The notes under the pieces: model-generated
The model's database searches: none
What the model saw: only the letters and a program-made list of their open reading frames with translations
Told to the model about the DNA's origin: nothing
From: Undaria pinnatifida
Taxonomy: Eukaryota; Sar; Phaeophyceae; Laminariales; Alariaceae
Direction: 5' to 3'
Length of the DNA: 64,000 nt
NCBI GenBank assembly: GCA_012845835.1
Contig: JABAKD010000002.1
Span: forward strand, 16,322,129 to 16,386,128
Made by a program: the position numbers and the translations under genes
Shown here: in pieces, positions 51,420-62,200 of the stretch
Layout: each line of letters opens with the position of its first letter
Numbering within the stretch: position 1 is the first letter of the stretch

Positions 51420-53088
51420 TTCCTCAATGAGGCACCGTTCCTGCCGATAGTGCGCCGATGGTGGTGGCAGAGTGGATCACGCTGGTGAGCTAACCAGTAG
51501 TATCACGTCTGAAGGACATATCCGAGCACAATGGCAAAGACTCAAAGAAACAGCAACGTACTTGCATGTAGCACCACGAGGGATACTTGGATTGTCACGT
51601 CTCAAGGTTACGTCCGAGCATGATAAAGGCTCAAAGTAAAGAGCAACACGCGTTTTCGTGGCACAGAGGTCAGGGTTAGGGTTAGCGTTAGGGTTAGTGT
51701 CAAGGTCAGGGTCAGCGTTTCGCGTGCAGCGACGCGCATACACATCATACAGAACGAAAAACAAGATATACCGTCAACGGCTGAGCCATATGTGAATCAA
51801 CACGACCGATGCCGGCTCGTCTTTTTGACTCACGTTGCTCCAGTCGATGAATGTACTTGTGGTAGATACCCCCCTCAATATTATATCCGTGGCTCAAGCG
51901 AGCGACGTCAGTACAGTTGTACCAGCAGCAGTATACTCGCATTAATATTAAATAGTACGACTGCCAGCCATTGTATGGTGCAAGAGCTCAACTATTAATA
52001 CCAAATCAGTTGCGCATACCAAACGAACCCAAGAATCCCACCCACACCCACCAGCTCAAGGTCGCAGTACTCGTCATCATCATCATCATCATCATCATCC
52101 ACGCCAGCGCTCTCGTTCCTCACCGAGACCAAACCGTGTTGGTACGGTCGATCTCCTGCTTGCTCTGGCAGCGGTGGCGGTAGTGAGTGCGCGGCTCCAT
52201 TCTGCTGCTTTGCGTTGTCGTGGTGGTTGTCCGACAAGATTTGTCGAGTAGATCTTCGCCGATCCAACTGCGACAATTCGCTTCCTACCAGGCTTGACGG
52301 CTCTATGGTTTCTGACATGGCGCCCTGATGCGCTGCCAGGTACTGCTACTAGGCCAGGACACATCTAGGTTAGTGGTTTGAGCGCTAGTTGCAGCTCTTC
52401 CACGTGAGGGCTCGGGATATTTACGACATGCAGTACCTTTACAAATTGCTGGGTCTACCGCGTATCATTTGACTTTGTACGGAATTGTAAGAGCTATTTT
52501 TGTTTTAATATAAATATAAAACGGTTATTATATTTATATTCATATGGGTGTGCTCAAGTCGTTTACTCGACAATCGTGCAAAAATGCTCGCAAATCACGT
52601 TTCAAGCTTTAACACGAGGTCGTACGAATCGCGACGATTTAATGTTAAAATCGTGATTATATTATCGTTGATATCTCGTAGAATATATTATAATTCAATC
52701 GTTTTTTTTTTTAATTTGTTGGTATTCGTACTCGGTAATTATTATATATGTAGCTACGTAAATTATGTACGAGGTACTTCTTAATTTTGGACTTAAATAT
52801 AATAACCTTGAAAGATTGATCTTAAGATCAAATAGTTCTTAAGTTTAAGTGCTTTTCGTTACACGGTACTATTTGATTTTTGTCATTTTTAATGATAATG
52901 AGGCATTATCGGGCAAACAGAAATTGCGGCGCAACTGCTAAGGATGTGATCAGTGCAGATGTGATCCGCAATCAGAGCAGCAGGGAGAGCAGCAGAGCGT
53001 CTAGGTTGAGGCAGGGGTGGACGCTCTCGTCGGAGGGACCAGGCCATAGCACGCGAAGGGGAGTGAGCGCAGGGTGGGGCTGGACAAC
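51420..53088. promoter_or_regulatory. Divergent intergenic region, probable shared promoter
   Basis: 1.67 kb between the first recognised ATG of the LRRIQ1-like gene (minus) and the ATG of the OS-9-like gene (plus). 52440-52900 is clearly more AT-rich than its surroundings, with several TATATTT/TATAAA-like words near 52500-52530 and 52680-52760. 51668-51715 has imperfect GGGTTAGGGTTAG repeats, and 52074-52100 a run of ATC triplets. No gene is seen. Promoter function is inference from position only. Confidence 0.4.
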
Positions 53089-53286
53089 ATGCCGCCGAGA
53101 AAAGGGAAAGTTTGGTCTTCTGGGCGGCGAAGCGTTGCTTTGTCTATTGTGGCTGCCGGCCTTGCGACGCTATTATCGCCTGCTCTCGCGGCCAATCGCG
53201 AAAGTCGCAACAACAGAGCTTTGGAGGGGTTGGACCTCGTCGAGGACCTCTCAACAGAGACCATCAAAAGCATGAAGGCTGATATG
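53089..53286 (+). CDS. OS9: OS-9-like gene, exon 1 (signal peptide)
   Basis: ATG at 53089 (context CAACATGCC), donor GATATG|GTGAGT; 66 codons. It encodes MPPRKGKVWSSGRRSVALSI, a hydrophobic core ending in PALA|AN (likely cleavage), and LEGLDLVEDLSTETIKSMKA. A GTG 15 bases upstream is in frame but is not a eukaryotic start. Confidence 0.78.
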
Positions 53287-56200
53287 GTGAGTAGCTTGTC
53301 ACGTGTGCTCCCTCTTGAGGTCGGGAATTGGACCTGGTCTGAAGTGTCTGCTGGTGAATGTAACACGGACCTACTTGTACTTACCTGGTAAACAAGGATA
53401 GCTTCCACAATGAGTATTGATCGAAGTCACAGCTGACGTATTTGAAATATTTTATTTTTACTAAGCTTGAGGTACCCAGGGTATACTCGTAAAATAGTCT
53501 GATTGCGCAAGCAGCAGGGAAGCCGCCCTCCAATCTAAGGGCTTTTTCTCCCCTCTACCACTGCTGTACCTGGCATGGAGTAGGAGTAAGGGTACGAGTA
53601 CAAGTGGGAGTATATGTGGAGAGTGGACAGCGGAAGGTTTTCCACAGCAGTGTGCTCTGATCGCCACCACATGTCGTCCAACTTGAACGGCCTGTCGACC
53701 GCTACACCACCTGCCGCTTCTCTCCACGCTGCTGTTTTGAACTGATACTGATTCTGCCGTACTTTCGGCAGCATATTTCGGCAGCATTTCCCGGGCTGTG
53801 ATCCGTGCTTACGGCCTTCCGCTGCTACCGCACCGCACCACCGCACCCCCCACCGCCACCCCATGCTGTCCTCTTTGCACCAGACCGCCGCACACCCCAC
53901 CACTCTATGTTGCCCCCTTTGTGCATGCAACGCGTATCTGGTACCAGGTACCTAGTATACGATAGACAACACCCACTCCACTATTAATACGTGCCTGCGC
54001 GTAAATTTCAAGTATCAACTCATAAGATGGTAAACCATGAAACTTTTATGTTTTGTTGTAGCCTCTCTTTGCTTTGCGCTCTTGCCTTTCGTCGCCCCTT
54101 GCGCCGCCGGCTCCGATATGATCACGACATGATATGACACTGTTAATATTACCTACCCTGCTACCCCACCCCACCACCTTACCCCACCCCACCCAATCCC
54201 ACCCCACCTCACCCCACGCCGCCCCACATCACACCCCCACCCCATCCAACCCCATCTCCCCATCCCACCCTGCACTTTACAGAGCGTTAACTTCCTGGAA
54301 GCAGTTCTACTGGAGGCGACGGTTTCGTTAAGCGGAGGCGGTGGAGATGCAGGGGGTGCGGGGCTGGGGCTGGGGATACCGATGATAAGAGGCGATTGTT
54401 CTACGCCGGGGGTAGGGGATTGCTCGTGGCCTGCGTACTCTCTCACGGACAAAGATGGCGTAGTACATACCTGCACGGTGAGGAACGGAAATTATATCGT
54501 GCCATGTGAACGATGTCTGCACATCCGGTATGCTACGATATCCTCCCCCCCCCCCCCCCCCCCCGCCCCCCCCCCCCCCCCCTCCCTCCCCGCCCCCACC
54601 CCCCACCTCCCCAACCCCCCCATCCCATCCCACCCCCACCCCCTCGAACACTCTGCCCTCTTTCTACTCACTGATTGTACGACTTACCCCAGGATATACA
54701 TGATAAACTGATGCATTCTTTCCAAAACCGTCACATTTATCCCCTCAAAATAATGTATAGTTTCCACGCACAGATTGAGCTGCCCCACACGCCACACCCC
54801 CGCCCCAACCCCCCCCACTATGATAAACTGGTGTTTTTTTTTTTTTTTTTCCAAAACCGTCAGATTTACCCCCTTACAAGGATTTATAGCTTCCACGCTT
54901 GTTCCACGCACAAATTGCCCGCCCGTCCGCCCCCCCCCCTCCCCCCCCCCCCTCCAACCCCGCTCGCTTTTGATCAAAACCAGGCCCCCACGTCCTTCAA
55001 AACTCCGCCCCCCCCCTCACCGGTTATTCGACTTACAGGATTGATTCACTTGATAAACGGATACATTTCCCTCCACAGCTGTCAGATTTTGTCCCCCTCA
55101 GAAACGGGTTTTATAGTTTCCGCGCACAGACTGACTAACATCACCCTGTTGACCCTGATAGCTACACTGTAGTTGCAAGGGGAGTCGCCGACTTATACCC
55201 TTAATGAGGACACACAACTCGTAATACGCGCGATCGGAGTATCACACACAGCTTCAAAGATGAGTTTCGACGAAATCTTCGATCTCACAGCCGGAGTGTA
55301 TTTTCATTTTTTATAATATTTTTTTATAGGATGATACGAGGCAAGACGTTGCATCGTTCCGATATGTTTTACAGTAGCGCACAGCAGAACCTGGCATGGA
55401 CTTCGATTCGAGCTTCACCTAGCAAGGCATTACAACAGCTGCTATTATACGAACACCAGTATGTACAGGTCAACATAAATGAGGTGTCGATTTCTGATGG
55501 CCGTGGTGGGTTTGTTCGACAGGTTTAGGTTTTATGTTTTTGCATTTCTCGGATATATCACGATTTAGATGATCTACCACCGTTAGGAGATGATGCGCAA
55601 AGATCTGTGTCTAGAGTACAGATCAAAACCAGGAAACACGTACTAGATGATACAGGTCGTGCGGCTCCCACCCAGCAACATAAATTAGAGCATACAGATC
55701 TTCCTGCAAGATCTATTAAGATATCATCAAGTGGGGATAGCTCATTTGTCCAGCGTGTATAATACTATTGTATGATTAATTGTTTTGTGCATACTGAATT
55801 CCACAGGTGTCTGGTTTTGTCCCCCTCGATATGGGTTGTACAGTTTCCGTGCGCAGAACAAGGCTGAACGTCTTAATCCTGTCGACCTTGGCATAAGCAG
55901 CGGAGTCACCGACCTGTATCCTCCACGAGGGTACACACACCCCGTAACACGCGCGATCGAAGTATCACACGCAGCTTGCAGAAGCTGAGTTTTGATCAAA
56001 AGCCTTTTTGGTCGATCTCACAGCTGAAGTGTATTTTTCATTTTTTAAGTATGATATTCGTGGAAACGAGCGTACAAGTCAGGCGCGATTGATACCGTTT
56101 TTAGTGGGGTTTGTCATTTCAGGGTTAAGGTTAGGGTTAAGGTTAAAATTGGGGTCGGGGTTTTAGATATGTCTCCCTCTCCCTCCTCCCCCCCAAAAAC

Positions 56201-59200
56201 CGGAACAACACTATGATGCGCGGGTGTCAACTGCTGCTCTGTGGTTGAAGTGGTGCCGATAGCTTTGGGGCTTGGGTAACTTGGCATCTACCAGGTAGAC
56301 GGGCCGTACTAGCGCATGTACAGTTGAGGTGTCGTTGTTGCAGGAATGCTGCTGCTATGTCTTCGTGATAGGGATGTCGCTGCTGTTTTGTCTTTGTTGG
56401 GGAATCGTCTTCGCGGTACTGGTATACATTAAAACAGATGAAAAAATACAAAATACACCTCAGCTGTGAGATCGACCAAAACGTTTTGTTGTATGCAAGT
56501 ATTACACCCTTTTATGCTCGATTATAGTACAGTACCGGATGTTGGTTGCCAATTCCTGCGACGAAGCCTTGAGTTTTTACGTACTGTATTAATGTAATAA
56601 TGTATATATGCGTGGTATCAAAACATGCGTGGTGCTGATTACTACTGGTATTTTATTTATTTTATTTTATTTCGCGCGTCCCTTTTATTATCGCCGCAAT
56701 TTTTATTATTTTCCTTCTCCCTTCCTAGTACTACCAGGTACCTGGTACCATATAAAATAAGTGCATACCGATAAATGCTTGACCAGCGCAGCGCCTTGTA
56801 ACTCTGATCAATTAACCGCCAGCCGCCCGTCCCCCTCCTCAACCAACTTTTACTGGGAAGGGTAATCAGCAGAGGTCTGTGTCGTAGGCCACATTTCCGG
56901 GGGGGGGGGGGGGGGGATAACAGCCCCCCCCCAAAAGTCAACGGCAAATTGCTGCCGCGAGAAACGAAAAAAAAGTCGTAAAGGAAGAGGAGTGAAGAGA
57001 ACAGTAACGACCTCGCAAGCCGATGGGGCAACATATGATACCTTCCTTGTGATATTACGGGTGTTCGGTGCGAGTCGACGAGGGAAGGAATAGCTAGAAT
57101 CTTCCCGCGATAAAAATGAAGGCACGTGCCGTAGTGGGGAGGGGGAAGAAGAGCCTGCTCAGTGACCCCAGGTCTGAGTTGCGAATATTAGTAACTACCG
57201 TACCAGGTACCTAGTAACGAAATAGGAAGAGCATGTACGGCAATGCAGGATGCTGGTTTAGGTATCAACTGATGCGGAAGCATGAACAGATCATTCAAAT
57301 ATTGTGGAACATCGACGTGGAAACTTTCAATGATTTTCAGATCCCGTGAATTTTTCTGTATGATTTTTAGAGTGACGCGATCTGTTGTGCGTCGGAATAC
57401 CTAGTTTATACTCGTAATACTTAGGGAGCGCATGAGCGGCGATGCATGATTCTGATTGAGCTGGCATAAGGAAGGCACTATGCACAGTCATTCACATCCT
57501 GTTGGTCGACACCGTAGAAACTTATAGATGATTCAGATCCGGTGAAAATCATCTACACGATCTGTTCATTGAAATGATCTGTCCCATGTGTGAAAGTATG
57601 TATTGGGCGTTGCGTGACGTTACCTTCTGCTCTGCGCAGGTCCGCGAAGACCCACCGGAGAAACGAGCGGCCGCGAAAAAGAAGTCGAGCGGCAAAGACG
57701 TTGCGACGGCGCTCGACCCGCTGGAGGGACGATGCGCGACGGTAGCGCACGAGTATTGGAGCTATAAGTGGTGCCATAGAGGAGAGGTCACGCAGGTACA
57801 TACAATGTACCACAGACGACTTATAGTCGGCCAACTCACAGCCCTACCCGAAGGAGCTGACAAGCCTCATTTTTTTCATTTCGTGTACCGTTTTTATTTC
57901 TTGCCGTGAGTAGTTCCAGGAACACTTCCAGGAAGGGGTTAATAACCCTCCAATTAACCTACCGTCCATCTTTCTCTTTGTCTTTTTGGCATCTTTTCTC
58001 TTTGTTTGGGGTACATTTCTCTTTCTTGTCGTGCCGTTTCTGTTTCTTATCGTACCTTTTGTGTTTCTTGTATTAAGTTTTTCTCTCTATTTCTTGTCGT
58101 GCTTTTTCTGTTTCTTGTCGTACCTTTTATTTCTTCTCTCATATTTTCTGTTTCTTGTCGTACCGTTTCTGCTTGTTGTCGTATTTTTTCACTTTCTTAC
58201 TTTACTCTTTCTCTTGTCCTACCGTTTCTGTTTTTTGGCGTACCGTTCCTGCTCCTTGGCGTATCTTTTTTGTTTGTTATCGTACTGTTTCTGTTGTCGT
58301 ACCTTTTCTGTTTCTTGTCTTACCTTTTTCTGTTTCTTGCCGCAAGCAGTTCCACGATAACAATGATGGGACTACGACGAAGGTATTTCTCGGGAAGCAC
58401 GCGAGGACGGAGGTGAAGCGAGCCCGCACTTCCCTTGCCAAGCCCGAAGAAGCAGGAGGTGTGTGATCTTGTACGCCTCGCCTTACGCACGTCGTTAGTT
58501 TTGTTCTATATCTCAGTTTTTCTTTCCATCATCTGGACAAGCTGTCGTCGTTTTCCCCCCGGTATATGCTTTCTTTTTTCTCGCGTAGAGGGTTTAGTAT
58601 TTTCCACCGCTCGTTGATGTTCATCAAGTTTTGCTGACCCACGAGTCATTTTTTTGCCACAAGAACCCCCCCCCCCGAGTACGAGCATGCAGTCGGGGCC
58701 CCTCGAACTCCCGAAGTTGACCTTGTTTGTTACGAAATTCGCCTACCAGACCACCGGGGCCCCACGCTGGGCCGAGGTGTGGAGATGATTGGGCCAACCT
58801 CTCGCCTCGGCGTCCCGCCCCCTTTCCCACCGCGTCTCGCTATATTTTTTTCTCATGTATTTCCTTGTAGCGTAAACCTAGCCCATGAGCTACGGGGGGG
58901 TCTCCGTGTAGTACCGGGTGAATGAATATTGCCTATGGTCGGTACAGTGCCGATTGACCCGCATGGGACGCCTGCTGCAGAAACCCGCTACGATAGTATT
59001 AATAGTACCAGTACCGGTACTGTGCCCAATAGTGCCGGTGTCCGGTATAATGCCGGTATTGTTGGGTGGCACATACTGGCACTACAGGGAGGCCACTACC
59101 ACTATACCACTACAACCACGGGGGAAATGTTAGCCAGTTGCCTACCTACCGCAAGGATAGGCCTGAACATGCTGAAGGATTCAGAAAAGACGTGATGCCG

Positions 59201-62200
59201 TGCGAAGGCATACGCGGCAGTAGCCAGCAAGCACGCACAGCAGTAAGCATCGCTCGTGGGCACGGTTGACGCCCCCTCTGCGGCCGGGCCGGGACACCCT
59301 CTCGTCGCACACCGAGTCAAGCTGGTGCGCGTGGATGTGCATGCGTTTTTTTTTGCGATGGCGCATGATGCGTTAGCGGAAGCACCTACTGTATAACACG
59401 GAAGATAACACACCTCCTGCGATGAAATTAAGAGCCGAGGGTCTCCCAATGGGGTGGCCCCGGTGGTCTAGTGGTTACCCACGAATACTACTAGCGTTGG
59501 TGCTTTAGTTCGATTCTCACCGTGGTGAGATTTTGACGTAATTTGCTAAATGCAAAAAAAAAATCAACTAGCTGCTGAGAGCGCCTAGCAGCGTGGGTAG
59601 GTACAATTCGACGCGAGTCAACGAGGGAGGAAAATGCTGAATATTTCTCGCGATAAAAATGAAGGCACGCATGTACCGTAGTGGGGAGGGGGGAGGAGGT
59701 CCCGCTGTGTGACCCCGGATCTGAGTTTCTACGGGGAGGAAGGGCGAGAGCAGTGCGTGGATAATAAATGGGACGAACAAAAAAAAAACATGTGAGGGGG
59801 GCACATACAACAAAAACGGCGCCTTTAAGAAGGAACGTCTTGTGGACATCGTTTCATGGACTCGTCGCTCGGCGTTCCTGCGATGACTCTCAGACCCGAG
59901 TTTTCTCCAAGTTGATGGGGGGGGGGGGGGGGGGGGGGGCGCACAAGACAAAAATGGCGGCTTTGGGAAGGAACGTTTCGTCGACATATTTTCACAAGAC
60001 TCGTCGCCCGGCGTTTTCACTGTTGCCCCGTCGTCGAAAAAATTATCTTCGAAATTTCTTGGAGGGAAAGTTAGGGCGTGTTGTCTGTCTTGCGTGTTAC
60101 ACGGTATGTCTTTTGAGGCTTCGGACGCGTGCTATCGTAGGATAAGTTTTTTTTTTTTTTTTTTTTTTTTTTTTGACCCAACATGGTTGGAATCTGACTT
60201 TTCTTGTTTTGCAATATGTTTTGGCTTCTACTCGTATACCTGCTGTGTGTAAAAGCACGAATTCTATTCCACTCTTCCGTGTTTTCAATTCCACAATTCG
60301 ACTTCACTTCGTTCATTCAAGCATGAATTCAATTCATCAATTCACAGTTCCAAATTCAAATTCCAAATTGAAATAGTGCGTAGTTTAGTAAATACTTTTG
60401 TTGTAGGTGAGGAGACTGGTCAGAAATAATTTCCGTGCACAAATTGATTTAAGATTGAAACGTCTTTGTACCACCCCGTTAACTCCTGGTAGTACGAGTA
60501 GCTGACACTAAGGGGAGCCGCCGCCGGCCTATGATATCCTTCATGAGGACATACACACCCCGCAACAAGCGCGATGGGAGCACCACACGCAGCTTGCAAA
60601 GATAAGCTTCGACGACATCCTCGATCTCACAGCTGCATGTAGTGTATTTTTCAGTTTTGATTTTTTTTTAGTTGATATCTTTGGGCCGAAACGGTACCTA
60701 ACTAGGCGGCCAAAATTTTGATATTTTGATATTTTCCTCCTTTTAGTTGCCTGCTCACCCGCCTGCCCACGCACCCACCCACTGAACGCGTGTGTGTTCC
60801 TCTCACTTCCTTGGGTGGAATAGACCTGGGCGAGGTTGAGCGTGCGGAGCGAGAGGCTCGGGATCTGGCCAAGAAGGACGACGAGGATGAAGGTGAGCAG
60901 ACCCAGTTTTCGCAGCCGCGCTATTGTTCATTAAGTTTTCATAAAATGGGTGCGTGCGTGTGCGGGCGTGTGTGTAGCCCTGTTTTCCTTTTCCGTCTAT
61001 TATCCCCAGCGATTTTTCCCTCTAGCTCCCTTCCTCCTCGTATAACCCAGACCCGGAGGGGAAGATTTTGGTGCGGCCGTGTGCTGGGGCGGTGGGTAGT
61101 GGGTGTTCATAACAGACCGAGGCAATCATTTCGTGATTTGCTCGTGTTTGCGATTGCAGCGGCGGCGGCGGCGGCGTTAGCGGGCATGGCGTGCTCTGCT
61201 TGTTTCCACTGGCGTGGGTGCCCTACAGCTGTACAACACCCCCCCCCCCCCCCTCCCCTTCTCGACGTGCGTGCGTCGCTTTTCCGTAGCCGGCTTTTTT
61301 TTGCCTCCGCGTTCTCGCGCGCGCGACTCGCGCTCTTTTCAGCAAGTGCGTGTTCGCGATACAATGGCCAAGGGCCTGACACGTGTGCGGCTCGAATCCT
61401 TTCCATGGCGGGTACCTGGTACGTTATTCATGACTAAGCAATCAGGGGCCTGGCACGCGCTCGGCCCAAACCCTTTCTAGAAAAAAACGTGCTCGTGAGA
61501 AGCAGCCAATAACCGGACACGCGTACGGCTCGAATCCTCTCTACGAGCCAAACTTATTCGTGATGAAATTAGCCGAGGAGCTGCGGGCGGGCGCGGTCCC
61601 CAACCCTGCCCGTCCAACGACTTAGCCTGACAGGACAGACGTAATGGTTGCAGATGGTTGATCAGATTTTACGCCCTCTGACGGTTTTGGGGACGCGGTA
61701 TACAGCGGCCATTGACGTGATAAGTAAGATGATATCTATCGCCTTTCCGTGAGTGCGCAGCAGGATCATGCCGTGCAATTTGTTGCGTTGTTGTGGTTCG
61801 GACGCGAAGTGTAGACTCGTTCCTCTATAGTGCGGTAGATATTGCACTTTCTGGGGCGAACGTTTCTGACGTTCTGATAATGTGCCGGTTGACTTCCTCA
61901 ACCGTGGACCTATCGGTTAGTATGTGTTTTGTCGTTTTTCTTTCTGTAGGTTTTTCCCTCTCAATCCTCGAAAGGGTGAAGACGGTAGCAAAAATCAAGG
62001 ACGCGGGGACTGAGGACGCCAAGACACTCACCGTGCTCTGCTCCCCCCCCCCCCCCCCCCCCCTCCCCCCCTCTCCCATCCGCCCTCCCCCGCCCACATC
62101 GACCCTAGAGTCTTGGATCTCGCGTGTTTTGCAGAAGAAGAGGAGGAAGAAGGAGAAGGCAGCGTCGAATTCCAGCGGGCGAAGAAGCAAAAAGAGCGAC

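Noticed and set aside
51668..51715. A chromosome end
   Set aside because: The GGGTTAGGGTTAG repeats are few and imperfect and have genes on both sides; an interstitial remnant at most.
55331..55528. An extra exon of the OS-9-like gene (MIRGKTLHRSDMF...)
   Set aside because: The frame after the nearest acceptor does not fit the phase between exons 2 and 3, which join directly as HTCTVRED.
57986..58466. Frames rich in phenylalanine, valine and serine
   Set aside because: They come from the intronic pyrimidine minisatellite, though the last part in one frame (FHDNNDGTTTK) is the true exon 4.
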